Source: an uncultured Planctomycetaceae bacterium
GTDB lineage: Bacteria; Planctomycetota; Planctomycetia; Planctomycetales; Planctomycetaceae
Reading direction: 5' to 3'
DNA length: 46,029 nt
Assembly: GCA_903896675.1 (NCBI GenBank)
Contig: CAITYU010000318.1
Coordinates: 1 to 46,029 of the forward strand
A program made the translations under genes and the position numbers. Shown in pieces: positions 1 through 8,110 of the stretch. Below the pieces are notes generated by a model. That model searched no databases and was not told the DNA's origin. It saw only the letters and a list, made by a program, of their open reading frames with translations. The number at the start of each line of letters is the position of its first letter. Positions within the stretch are counted from its first letter, which is position 1.

Positions 1-1197
1 CATGTGGCCAGTAATAAACTTTTCACGGTGAACAGTTACGGATTTGCCGCGTCCGCTCTGGCCAGCCAGGCGACGCAATCCACCGGATACTCGGTATCAA
101 CAATCAATCTCTACCGTGACGGTGTGACCGGTAAGGGCACCTCACAGACCCGATTCCGGTATTCAATTCAGAATGGAACCTATAGCGTGCGACTGTACGT
201 CGGTCATCCGACGATGGCAACTTCGACTCGAGTTGAGGCTGAGGGTGGCGCGTACTTCGGCGAGTCTGGTACGCTCGCTCGCAACGTGTTCTCGACGATC
301 ACGATCGCCGATATCGTGGTAAGCGACCTGGTGCTTGACCTCGTCTTCCGGACTCCTGCCGGCTACGGCGGCTACTGGCTGGTCTGCGGACTGGATCTGG
401 CCGCCAGCGTCGGCAGTCTGCCAACTACGGCTCCGCAGCGACTGGACGGGGTAACGTTTGACGAGCAGGGACTGGAAGAATCTTCAAAGTCCAGATTGTC
501 CTCAGTCGGCAGAGCAGGGCAGTTACTGACGCCCGAACTTGTCGAACGGGCTCGCAGGGACGCGGTCGCGGACTGGATCACCACGGGATTGACGGCGAGC
601 CAGATCCTCGCTCTGCAGAACGCCACTGTTCAGATCTCGGACCTGAATTCTGAGGGTGCCTTCGGCTTTGCCGGCAGTCGCCTGATCCAGTTGGATGACG
701 ACGCGCTGGGCTTTGGCTGGCACGTTGGCAGTGGACCGGTGCCGACCGGAGCCGTCGATCTGGGCACCGTGATGCGTCACGAGCTGGGCCACATTCTGGG
801 CTACGGTGATCTGGACCCCGCCACGGCGGGCGACAGCATCATGTCCGGCACGATACTGCCGGGTGTCCGTCGCCAGATTCCGGCAGCAGGCACCACCGCC
901 GATTTGGCTGCACCGAACAGTTCCCTGTCGTGGCCCACACAGTGGGAGCCTCAGCAACGTCGGGAATTCCTGCCGGACTCCTCAACGCCGCTGGCGACAG
1001 CCACCAGCCTTGTACTCGTTGGCCGCGAACTGCCGCCTGAAAACCATACCACTACGACCGTCACTCCGCGAGTGCGTCCACGCTCGCTGACTCTGAACCT
1101 TCTTGCCGCCGAAAGCCGCGAACCGTCGGAGCAGCCCGCAGATTTTGCCCTGCTGGACGACCTGTTCGGCAACCCGCTGGAGGGACTTTTTGAATAG
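1..1197 (+). CDS. Secreted metzincin-like zinc metalloprotease, 5'-truncated
   Basis: The reading frame is open from the first base, and the GTG at position 4 is probably internal, so this is the C-terminal part of a larger protein. Counting from that GTG, residues about 20-135 are beta-rich and end in a pattern (aromatic, then GLDL) typical of galactose-binding/malectin-like modules. Residues 259-269 carry HELGHILGYGD, an HExxHxxGxxD zinc motif: H259 and H263 would bind zinc, E260 would be the catalytic base and D269 the third ligand. SIMSG about 15 residues later fits the metzincin Met-turn. The last 100 residues are Ser/Thr/Pro-rich with no clear domain. It is likely exported, but the signal peptide lies outside the window. 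The protease class is well supported; substrate and full architecture are unknown. Confidence 0.7.
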   Translation, partial: HVASNKLFTVNSYGFAASALASQATQSTGYSVSTINLYRDGVTGKGTSQTRFRYSIQNGTYSVRLYVGHPTMATSTRVEAEGGAYFGESGTLARNVFSTITIADIVVSDLVLDLVFRTPAGYGGYWLVCGLDLAASVGSLPTTAPQRLDGVTFDEQGLEESSKSRLSSVGRAGQLLTPELVERARRDAVADWITTGLTASQILALQNATVQISDLNSEGAFGFAGSRLIQLDDDALGFGWHVGSGPVPTGAVDLGTVMRHELGHILGYGDLDPATAGDSIMSGTILPGVRRQIPAAGTTADLAAPNSSLSWPTQWEPQQRREFLPDSSTPLATATSLVLVGRELPPENHTTTTVTPRVRPRSLTLNLLAAESREPSEQPADFALLDDLFGNPLEGLFE

Positions 1198-1263
1198 TGG
1201 TCGGACTGCGAATATGAGCCACCCGACAGCTCTGAACGCCCTGTCCTGGGATACGCTGGCAGG

Positions 1264-1731
1264 TCAATTTGAGATTTCACCGTCGGCAGCCGGTGGTCCC
1301 GCATGAGATTCAGCCCAGCGCTGCCATGCGTAGCTCCATTCCATCCACATCCGCATCACAGACCACAGCAGTCGCATCCGCTCAAGCTGTTCAGCGGGCA
1401 GGCGGGTTTGCATTGCCTGAGCTTCCCGGGCAGCCATGTCCAGCCCCCAGCGTCGCGCAAGGAGGCGGCAAAGTGTATCGGCGGTCAGTTGCAGGTTGGG
1501 ATCGTCTTCGTCTGCATCATCGAAGGGCGCCGCAGCGGCTTCGTCGGGGATCAGACCGCTGCGATCCGCTGCAACAAACTGTTCGAACAGGCGACCGCGA
1601 AACGGCTGCAGTTCAAGTGGCCGTGTTGCAGCCTGCGCCTCCAGAATCAGTGATTCAACTTCCGTCAGCAGACTACGGACTGCCACGGGACACTGGACAG
1701 ATTTCGCGGCGTTCTGATCTTCAGAATTCAT
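1264..1731 (-). CDS. Hypothetical protein downstream of queC
   Basis: This is a 155-aa soluble protein with no signal peptide or membrane segment. It has an acidic patch near the middle (DDADEDD) and a helical, Trp-rich C-terminal third (MRMWMEWSYAWQRW). The ATG is preceded by a good ribosome site (CGGAG about 7 nt upstream). It starts 15 nt after the queC stop on the same strand, so the two are almost certainly co-transcribed. I do not recognise a family. Because of its position it could be an accessory factor for queuosine or deazapurine metabolism, but nothing in the sequence shows that. Confidence 0.6.
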   Translation of the reverse strand: MNSEDQNAAKSVQCPVAVRSLLTEVESLILEAQAATRPLELQPFRGRLFEQFVAADRSGLIPDEAAAAPFDDADEDDPNLQLTADTLCRLLARRWGLDMAAREAQAMQTRLPAEQLERMRLLWSVMRMWMEWSYAWQRWAESHAGPPAADGEISN

Positions 1732-1746
1732 GCATAACTCCGACAG

Positions 1747-2457
1747 TCAACATTCCAGTGAATTCCGGCGCGGGACGTAACGAACAGGGTCTTCCACGCC
1801 AGCTTCGGCAAATCCCTTGAGTCGCAGTTGGCAGGAATCGCATTCGCCGCAACTGGCTCCGTCAGGGGCCGGATCGTAGCAACTGTGAGTCAGACCATAA
1901 TCGACCGACAACTGCAGTCCGTGGCGAATGATCTGGCCTTTCGTCATGTTTATCAGCGGCGCGTGAATTCGGATCTGCCCGCCCTCAACTGCGACTTTTG
2001 TCGCCAGATTTGCCATGCGCTCAAATGCCTGCACAAACTCCGGCCGACAGTCCGGATATCCGCTGTAGTCGACCGCATTCACCCCCAGAAACAGGTCATT
2101 TGCCTGCAGCGATTCAGCCAGCCCGAGGGCCACTGAAAGGAAAATGGTATTGCGAGCAGGCACGTAGGTTACCGGAATGCCGGTCGACATTTCCGACTCC
2201 GCCCGGTTGTGCGGCACGGGGATGTCATTCGTCAGGGCTGAACCGCGGAAGATGCTGGTATCCACGCGGAACAGGACATGGCTGGTCACACCGGCAGCCC
2301 TTGCCACTTTCTCGGCTGCAGTCAGTTCAAACCGGTGTCGCTGACCGTAATCAAACGAAATGGCGTGCAGTTCGTAGCCCTGGGAACGGGCAACAGCGAG
2401 CACTGTTGCCGAATCCAGCCCACCACTGAGCAGCACCACAGCCTTTGGCATACCCAT
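1747..2457 (-). CDS. queC: 7-cyano-7-deazaguanine synthase (QueC)
   Basis: QueC converts 7-carboxy-7-deazaguanine and ammonia to preQ0, using ATP, in the cytoplasm. It acts in the queuosine tRNA-modification pathway. The protein has the PP-loop signature SGGLDS at residues 11-16. Near the C-terminus are four cysteines (C193, C203, C206, C209) spaced as in the zinc site of the family. The length of 236 aa is normal. The frame opens further upstream, but the ATG at 2457 ([13 protein letters not shown]) puts the P-loop at the usual place and has AAAAGG about 9 nt upstream. The second Met, at 2451, is an alternative. No other queuosine genes (queD, queE, queF, tgt) are in the window. Confidence 0.95.
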   Translation of the reverse strand: MGMPKAVVLLSGGLDSATVLAVARSQGYELHAISFDYGQRHRFELTAAEKVARAAGVTSHVLFRVDTSIFRGSALTNDIPVPHNRAESEMSTGIPVTYVPARNTIFLSVALGLAESLQANDLFLGVNAVDYSGYPDCRPEFVQAFERMANLATKVAVEGGQIRIHAPLINMTKGQIIRHGLQLSVDYGLTHSCYDPAPDGASCGECDSCQLRLKGFAEAGVEDPVRYVPRRNSLEC

Positions 2458-2669
2458 TGCTTCTGCCTTTTCAGATTGTGCCGCGGAACGGCATTGCGGG
2501 GCCACCGCCTGCCTTGCTGAAATCTCGCCTGCTGACCCGGGAAACTCAATGCCGACGTCTGCGATTCCCGCAGAACGCCCACGGATTCTCGCAGCACTCG
2601 CCTCAGTCCGTGATGACCGAACCTCCTGAACGGCGGACGGGACGGCGGATATCCGTTGCGAAACCGCCC

Positions 2670-3779
2670 TCAGGGCACTGCCGGAACGGCAATCTTCCGT
2701 CCCAGACAGATGCGAAATCCGTCCCGCGAATCGGAGTAGTGGGGGCCCATCAACCCCAGTCTCACAGCGCAGCGGGCGTTACCGGGAACATCAAAATAGT
2801 TGCCTCCCCGACACACCGGGCGGTAATTTTCCTTCGCGAAAAACGGCTCTTCGTGACCTCCCTTCGGATCGAAGTGATCCAGCACCACCTCCCAGACACC
2901 GCCACACATATCCGCCAGCCCGAAACCATTCCGACCGAGTTCGCCGTAATGATCGACCGGCGAAACAAAGGCAAATCCATCGCTCCACGTGGCCCGCGCC
3001 AGTGGCCACGTACGGTTTCTGTCCGGCAGCAGATCGATGGCTGAAATATTCAGGCGACCGACGCCTTCTTCCAACTCATCCCCCCACCAGAAATTTGCAC
3101 GCGGACGCCCACCACGACAGGCATATTCCCATTCGGCATCAGTTGGCAGCCGATACTCAAGCCCCTCCGGCAGGCGCCCGGCAGCCTGCTCGCGATCATT
3201 CAGCCAGCGGCAGAAGGCCCGCGCATCCGCCCAACTGACGCAAACCACTGGGAAATCTTCCTGCTGCGGGAACTGCCAGTTCGGGTCACGCCAGCTCTTG
3301 CCCGCCATGGGTTCCCACGGATGCACCACACTGGTCGTCAGTCGATATCCCTTCCACTCGGGGTTGAAGCACTGAGTCTTCCCGCCGGGACGCTCAGCAT
3401 CCGTCAGATATCCAGTGTCTTCGGCAAACCGGCGAAACTGGGCCACGCTGACTTCCGTTCGGGCCATCCAGAAACCCTGCCGAATCTTCGTCAGGCGGGC
3501 CTCGCCCTCATAGCTCTCCCGCTCGGTCCCGGGAGTTGCTCCGCCTTCAATCCCCGTTGCCCAAGCCCGCTCCTTCGCTGTACTGCCCATCATGAATTCA
3601 CCGGGCGGCAGGTACAACACATCCAAACGACACTCAGATCCCAGATCCAGAGTCCGTATCTGGCCGACCGCTGGCTGCTGGCCGACCGCCAATCCCTGAA
3701 GAACCAGCGTGCAGAGTGCCCACGAAAACAGAACATCCAGAAAGGAAAAACCACCCGCGTCCGATTTCGATTTCGACAT
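2670..3779 (-). CDS. Formylglycine-generating-enzyme-fold (SUMF1/EgtB/PvdO) protein, catalytic Cys pair absent
   Basis: This is a 369-aa exported or membrane-anchored protein. A hydrophobic segment covers residues about 10-32 and is followed by a C-type-lectin-like SUMF1 domain. Diagnostic stretches are [59 protein letters not shown] and DGFRICLG. In true aerobic FGE the stretch after GGSY carries a Cys-x4-Cys pair that binds copper and oxidises the sulfatase cysteine. Here GGNY is followed by FDVPGNARC, so that pair is missing. A sulfatase-maturing role is therefore doubtful. The ATG at 3779 has an AGGGGGC ribosome site; the longer frame upstream runs through a REP-like palindrome and is not credible as coding. 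It stands alone between queC and the lipoprotein/DUF1559 pair. Confidence 0.85.
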   Translation of the reverse strand: MSKSKSDAGGFSFLDVLFSWALCTLVLQGLAVGQQPAVGQIRTLDLGSECRLDVLYLPPGEFMMGSTAKERAWATGIEGGATPGTERESYEGEARLTKIRQGFWMARTEVSVAQFRRFAEDTGYLTDAERPGGKTQCFNPEWKGYRLTTSVVHPWEPMAGKSWRDPNWQFPQQEDFPVVCVSWADARAFCRWLNDREQAAGRLPEGLEYRLPTDAEWEYACRGGRPRANFWWGDELEEGVGRLNISAIDLLPDRNRTWPLARATWSDGFAFVSPVDHYGELGRNGFGLADMCGGVWEVVLDHFDPKGGHEEPFFAKENYRPVCRGGNYFDVPGNARCAVRLGLMGPHYSDSRDGFRICLGRKIAVPAVP

Positions 3780-3978
3780 CACTTTGCCCCCTCGCCGCTC
3801 ATCGCCGGCATCCGTTGCCCCCAAATCCGTCCAGTCAAGTCTGCTGCAGATTAACCCGGCTCCTGCGTTCGGGCAATCATCAGCGTTGCAGGATGTTCGT
3901 CCTGACTCCTCGCAAAACAAAAGGATCGACGCAAAATCCCGTACGCAGTTCCGGATTGCATTGCCACGGGTGTTGCCC

Positions 3979-4064
3979 CCTCGGGAGGGCGAAGCTCCTG
4001 CTGAGCCGAATCGCTGTCTGGCTGCTGAATCCCACGGCTCGGCGGGAGCCTCGCCCTCCCGAGG
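3979..4064. repeat. REP-like imperfect palindrome (GEAPAEP type)
   Basis: Two 30-nt arms (3979-4008 and 4035-4064) are inverted repeats with only three mismatches around a 26-nt centre. Each arm starts or ends with CCTCGGGAGGGC or its complement. When translated, one strand reads REGEAPAEP and the other GSAGASPSRGG. I remember this peptide pair as a hallmark of spurious N-terminal extensions in planctomycete annotations, which suggests a dispersed genomic family. Only one copy is in this window, so its repetitive nature cannot be shown here. Confidence 0.7.
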
Positions 4065-4212
4065 TGGAACCAACGAGCACCAGTTCGGTGCCAGCCTTCA
4101 GAACAACACCCGTTGGTTTCCGCCAACGGCTCGCCTTTGGATGACTCTGTAAGTGGTGTCTTTCGTGGTCAGAATATTTCTTAACACCAGGCAATTCATT
4201 TTGCGTTGATCC

Positions 4213-4254
4213 AAAAAAACACCCCGCCGACCAGCCACAGCCGGGAGCGGGGTG
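4213..4254 (-). terminator. Rho-independent terminator of the DUF1559 gene
   Basis: On the minus strand, a perfect 8-bp GC stem (CACCCCGC pairing with GCGGGGTG, around a 19-nt loop) is followed at once by seven T residues. It starts about 30 nt after the stop of the minus-strand DUF1559 gene. Confidence 0.85.
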
Positions 4255-4284
4255 CGGGACGCTGGATCCGGATCAACTGAGACG

Positions 4285-5385
4285 TCATTCCACGCCGACA
4301 GCTTCCCCGCCATCACGGGTGCCCAGTGCACTGTACACCCGCAGATCCACGTTCTCGGAAATGAATCGAACGGATCCGTCGGCCATGCCAAACTGGGCTC
4401 CGCCCGTGTGACGACTGCCAAAGCTGATCTCGTATGCAGCAAAAGCCACAGAACCCACAGGCACTTTTTTCAGGTTCATGGCGACACCGGTTGAACCCAG
4501 AGCTTCAGACATGTCACCCATATTCGTCGTATCGACGTCGTCAGAGCCGATGCCCCAGTGATCCTTGCGTCCCTGTGTCGGCTGGCAGTTTTCCCGCACC
4601 GTGCCCATCTCCGGAATGGCCCCCATATCCGGAGCAGCCTCGCCTATCGCGATGGTATTCGACGTGCCATCGGTGATGTCAGCCATCTTCTTCCCGATCA
4701 TTCCATAATGGGCATTATTACGCTTGATTCGCTGATGGTTCACCTTCTGTGAAAAGACACCGTCAAGGTCACTGATGACCTCCACCCACCCGGTGGTCCC
4801 CCAGGGAGTTGCCACGTTCTGATAACGACGATCATCGGCCAGCCGTCCGGAAACGCAGCCGAGGTAATTCATGGGCGTTCGCTTCTGAACGATCCAGTTG
4901 TCGCCGGAAATGTCTGCAACCTGCTCGGGGAATGGATCGGATGGACAACGAAATGAGGGGAACTTCTGCTCGCAGACAAACAGATTCCGCCAGACCGGAG
5001 TATCGTTGGGATCTCCCGGCTTTCCAGGCAGGGGATAGGCCCACTGAGCATTGATCACACTGTCCTCCTGCATGGTCAGCATCTGGTAGGCAGCTGACTG
5101 CTCGATGAATGGCAGCAGCAGTCCACTCCACGTTGTCCCCACTCCGAACTCCGCGGCCATTGGCCAGCCATTGTGAACGTCGTGGAAATTGTGGCAGGCC
5201 AGCGTCAACTGCCTGATGTTGTTTTTGCACTGCGTGCGCCGCGCTGCCTCGCGCGCCTGCTGAACGGCTGGCAGCAGCAGTGACACCAGAATCGCGATAA
5301 TTGCAATCACAACCAGCAGTTCGATCAGTGTAAAACCGTGACGAAGCGACCGTCCCGGCAGCAATTCCGAGCGATGAACTTTCAT
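4285..5385 (-). CDS. DUF1559 domain protein with type IV prepilin-like N-terminus
   Basis: This 366-aa protein has a class III (prepilin) leader. Gly17 precedes Phe18, the start of the hydrophobic helix FTLIELLVV, with Glu at +5 of the mature protein. The helix runs into the conserved [20 protein letters not shown]. Near the C-terminus is the family hallmark HTGGAQFGMADGSVRFIS. Members are abundant in planctomycetes and are thought to be pseudopilin-like surface or periplasmic proteins; no precise function is known. The ATG has CTGGAG about 8 nt upstream. It follows a lipoprotein gene by 48 nt on the same strand and ends at a clear terminator, so the two form a small operon. Confidence 0.93.
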   Translation of the reverse strand: MKVHRSELLPGRSLRHGFTLIELLVVIAIIAILVSLLLPAVQQAREAARRTQCKNNIRQLTLACHNFHDVHNGWPMAAEFGVGTTWSGLLLPFIEQSAAYQMLTMQEDSVINAQWAYPLPGKPGDPNDTPVWRNLFVCEQKFPSFRCPSDPFPEQVADISGDNWIVQKRTPMNYLGCVSGRLADDRRYQNVATPWGTTGWVEVISDLDGVFSQKVNHQRIKRNNAHYGMIGKKMADITDGTSNTIAIGEAAPDMGAIPEMGTVRENCQPTQGRKDHWGIGSDDVDTTNMGDMSEALGSTGVAMNLKKVPVGSVAFAAYEISFGSRHTGGAQFGMADGSVRFISENVDLRVYSALGTRDGGEAVGVE

Positions 5386-5433
5386 GATACTGCTCCAGAA
5401 ATCAAGAAAAAATCAGAACACAACGATTGTGAA

Positions 5434-5919
5434 TCAGCCGCCTGCGGACACAGCCGGGGCCGAAATACTGAATTCAAAATTGTTCTCTCCGGATCCCACT
5501 GACACCGACTCAGGAGTCGTCGAGGGCGCTTCATACTCGAGGGGAAACAGATTCTTCACCCCACCTTCAACCTCGCTGGGCTTGGTCTCCATTGGCAGAG
5601 GTTTGCCGTTCCTGTCAACCCACAGCGTAAACGTCACCTTGTAAGTTCCCGACCAGATCCCCTTCTCGCCCTGAGGATGCTGGATCGTGAATCTGCCCTC
5701 TGCATCAGTCACTCCAAAACCAAAGCCATGCCGATCCGGGTTGAATTCCACCACATCCGGAAAGAATCCGACCTTGCAGTGCTCCACCAGTTTTCCATTC
5801 AGCGACACAGTTCCCGTCACCTGCCGCATCGGTGGCTTTCCGCAGCCGGTAACCAGACTGACAGTCAGCAACCCCATCATCACGAAACCACCTGCTCGCC
5901 GCCTGTTGTACACACTCAT
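5434..5919 (-). CDS. Lipoprotein with carboxypeptidase-regulatory-like beta domain
   Basis: This 161-aa protein starts with a lipoprotein signal: basic residues, then a hydrophobic core, then a lipobox ending at Cys26 (LVTGC). The rest is a transthyretin-like beta sandwich: VTGTVSLNGKLVEHCKVGFFP, then GVTDAEGRFTIQHP, then GTYKVTFTLWV. This is the pattern of the small lipoproteins that often accompany DUF1559 genes in planctomycetes. The ATG at 5919 is chosen because it places the lipobox at a normal distance and has GTGGAG beside it. An upstream in-frame ATG at 6003 would add 28 residues ahead of the signal. It probably leads a two-gene operon with the DUF1559 gene. The ligand is unknown. Confidence 0.85.
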   Translation of the reverse strand: MSVYNRRRAGGFVMMGLLTVSLVTGCGKPPMRQVTGTVSLNGKLVEHCKVGFFPDVVEFNPDRHGFGFGVTDAEGRFTIQHPQGEKGIWSGTYKVTFTLWVDRNGKPLPMETKPSEVEGGVKNLFPLEYEAPSTTPESVSVGSGENNFEFSISAPAVSAGG

Positions 5920-6016
5920 CTCCACAGTCCTGCCTGCTACTGCTGCCCGATTGACTCCCCGTGCAATCCAGCGTGATGCACTGAGGGACAGAGGTTGTTC
6001 CATGACTGCGAACTTC

Positions 6017-6109
6017 GCGTGAATTCACGCATGAGTTCTCTGTGAAAAATTTCTGCCGAAATGGTGAAGCCTGCGTGAGGTTTCCGTGAGTTCAGCGGGG
6101 TGCAACAAT
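6017..6109. promoter_or_regulatory. Phased GTGA repeats, PHO-box-like, in divergent promoter region
   Basis: The 185-bp gap between the divergent lipoprotein and phosphoesterase genes holds four copies of a near-identical motif: GCGTGAATTC at 6017, GCATGAGTTC at 6029, GCGTGAGGTT at 6073 and CCGTGAGTTC at 6084. The first lies in a perfect 14-bp palindrome (6017-6030). The 6073/6084 pair reads GCGTGAG-GTTT-CCGTGAG, 7-mers repeated with an 11-bp period. A possible -10 (AACAAT, 6104-6109) lies 10 bp beyond the second 11-bp unit, and there is no good -35. This geometry is that of response-regulator (PhoB/OmpR type) activated promoters. The regulator is an inference. Confidence 0.45.
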
Positions 6110-6188
6110 AACTCGCTGGCAACCCGCAGCGAACACGTCAGAATGACCGCCGTCGTATTCTTTGCCTGCATCCCTGTGGAGTCCTGCT

Positions 6189-8087
6189 GTGTCGCACCTC
6201 CGATTGCTTCGTGCTGCCCTGCTGCTGTTCACTGTCCCCCTGCCGCTGCTTGATCCGCAGCCCGCCTGTGGTCACGACGGCCCGGATCCGCTGATCCACT
6301 GGGATTTCCGCCCACAGCAGCTGCAGGGCTCGAAGCTCAAGGCACGCCTGGGAGTGGATATAGAACTATCGGGGCCACTGCGATGGTCCGAGGATGAATT
6401 TGGACACTCGCTGATGCTGACACCACGAACTGCGGGTTATGCTCAGCCCGCCGGTACCGCCCCAGCGCTGCCAGCCAAAGCGCTGACAGTGTCTGCATGG
6501 GTCAGCGTGGATGAACCGCTGGACTGGGGCGGAATCATCGGACGCATTCAGGATGATGGCGATCAGGAACTGGGCTGGATGCTTGGATTTGATCGCAGCG
6601 TTTTCACGTTGACAATTTCCACCAGCGGTGCTGATGACGGCAACGGTCGACACACCGCGCTGAAAGGCTCCACCCCGTGGGTCCGTGGCCGGTTTCATCA
6701 CGTGGCCGCAGTCTTCGACGGCCAGTCAGCCCGGCTCTACGTGGACGGCAGGGAAGAAGCCTTCACTGCCGAACAGTATGGCGAAATCCTTTATCCGGCC
6801 GCCCAGCAGGTGTCGATCGGCAGCTTTCGGGATGGCAATGAGGACCATCGCATGACAGGTCGATTGCGGGACATCCGGATCTTCGACCTCGCCGCCAAAC
6901 CAGAATGGGTACGACTGGAATTCGAACACGGTGTGAAGCTGGCATCGCTGGCGGCCAGGCCCGTCGTTTCTGCATCAGGATTCGCTGTCGAACCCTACCT
7001 GCAGTTCGGGACTCAGACCAGCATGACCATCATGTGGCGGACCGCCCAGCCCGGATCGACACTTGTGCGTTACGGCGCAACCGCAGCGTGTGAACAGGAA
7101 ATGAAGGTGGAAGGTCTGCACGAGATTCATCAGGTGCTGCTGCAGAATCTGGAACCGGAAACGCAGTACTTTTATACGGTGGAAACCACACTGGCCGACG
7201 GATCAATTGTGGAAAGTCCCACATATACCTTTGTGACAGCCGTCAAGGATCAGACACCCTTCGCGTTCGCCGTATTTGGTGACACGCAGAAAAATCCGCA
7301 GGTCTCGGGGAAACTGGCCACCATGGCGTGGGCTCAACGGCCTTCATTCCTGGTGCACGTCGGTGACCTCGTCGATAAGGGCACGCTGGCGAATCACTGG
7401 ACCGAACACTTTTTTCCGGGCATGAAGCCCGTCGCTCAGCGAATTCCATTCTATCCGGTCCTGGGCAATCACGAAGAGAATGCTCAGAATTACTTCGACT
7501 ATATGGCCCTGCCGTCGCCCGAGTACCGCTACACCTTTCACTATGGCAATACCCAGTTCTTCATGATCGATTCCAACCGGGACATTTCTCCCGGGTCAGA
7601 ACAGTACGAATGGCTGAAGCAGGAACTGCAGCAGTCGCAGGCCGTCTGGAAAATTGCCTGCCACCACCACCCGCCATACTCATCTGATGAAGATGATTAC
7701 GGCAATCTCTGGAAAACCCGCATCTCGACTCGCGGTGATCTCAGAGCCCGCCAACTGGTTTCACTGTACGAACAGTTTCATGTGGATATCGTCTGGAGCG
7801 GTCACATTCACAGCTACGAGCGAACGTGGCCGATTCATCAGGGTCAGGCCGTCGAGCAGCAGGGCACCATCTACATGATCACCGGTGGAGCTGGCGGCAA
7901 CCTGGAAACCGCCGGCCCATTCCGCCCCTTCTTCCAGAACAACGTCAAACACGGACATCATTACTGCATGGTGGCCGTCAACGGGGGTACGATGGAAATC
8001 AAGGCCTTTGATCTGGAGGGTCGACTGTTTGACACCATCACGCTGAGGAAGTCGGCCGTCAAACCAGCACACCAGCCCCAGCCATAA
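6189..8087 (+). CDS. Secreted metallophosphoesterase: LamG-like + purple-acid-phosphatase-type
   Basis: The GTG at 6189 has GGAG 8 nt upstream and yields a 632-aa protein with a signal peptide (LRLLRAALLLFTVPLPLL). Residues about 50-265 form a LamG/concanavalin-like module (AWVSVDEPLDWGGIIGR, then FHHVAAVFDGQSARLYVDG). Residues about 270-350 resemble the fibronectin-like N-terminal domain of purple acid phosphatases. The catalytic metallophosphoesterase domain follows with all metal motifs: GDTQ (D365), GDLVD (D393), GNHE (N427, H428), CHHHPPY and GHIH (H539, H541). The enzyme should hydrolyse phosphate esters outside the cytoplasm. The LamG module probably binds a polymer. The upstream repeats suggest phosphate-responsive control. 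It converges on an MFS gene, with a 23-nt gap between them. Confidence 0.9.
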   Translation: MSHLRLLRAALLLFTVPLPLLDPQPACGHDGPDPLIHWDFRPQQLQGSKLKARLGVDIELSGPLRWSEDEFGHSLMLTPRTAGYAQPAGTAPALPAKALTVSAWVSVDEPLDWGGIIGRIQDDGDQELGWMLGFDRSVFTLTISTSGADDGNGRHTALKGSTPWVRGRFHHVAAVFDGQSARLYVDGREEAFTAEQYGEILYPAAQQVSIGSFRDGNEDHRMTGRLRDIRIFDLAAKPEWVRLEFEHGVKLASLAARPVVSASGFAVEPYLQFGTQTSMTIMWRTAQPGSTLVRYGATAACEQEMKVEGLHEIHQVLLQNLEPETQYFYTVETTLADGSIVESPTYTFVTAVKDQTPFAFAVFGDTQKNPQVSGKLATMAWAQRPSFLVHVGDLVDKGTLANHWTEHFFPGMKPVAQRIPFYPVLGNHEENAQNYFDYMALPSPEYRYTFHYGNTQFFMIDSNRDISPGSEQYEWLKQELQQSQAVWKIACHHHPPYSSDEDDYGNLWKTRISTRGDLRARQLVSLYEQFHVDIVWSGHIHSYERTWPIHQGQAVEQQGTIYMITGGAGGNLETAGPFRPFFQNNVKHGHHYCMVAVNGGTMEIKAFDLEGRLFDTITLRKSAVKPAHQPQP

Positions 8088-8110
8088 CCACGGACGTCCG
8101 GACCGACACG

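Larger units (their letters stand above)
3780..4284. other. Intergenic region with REP-like palindrome and terminator
   Basis: This stretch of about 500 bases separates the FGE-fold gene from the DUF1559 gene; both lie on the minus strand. It holds a large imperfect palindrome (3979-4064) and the rho-independent terminator of the DUF1559 gene (4213-4254). I see no convincing sigma70 promoter for the FGE-fold gene. Frames that run through the region are produced by the palindrome. Confidence 0.7.

Noticed and set aside
2458-2669. preQ1-type riboswitch upstream of queC
   Set aside because: I looked for a pseudoknot-like stem with an A-rich tail overlapping the ribosome site and found none that was convincing.
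3780-4073. N-terminal extension of the FGE-fold gene
   Set aside because: The extension is translated from the REP-like palindrome. The ATG at 3779 has a ribosome site and is followed directly by a signal-like segment.
8088-8110. Bidirectional terminator between the phosphoesterase and MFS genes
   Set aside because: There is a 10-bp palindrome (CGGACGTCCG) but no T-run on either side.
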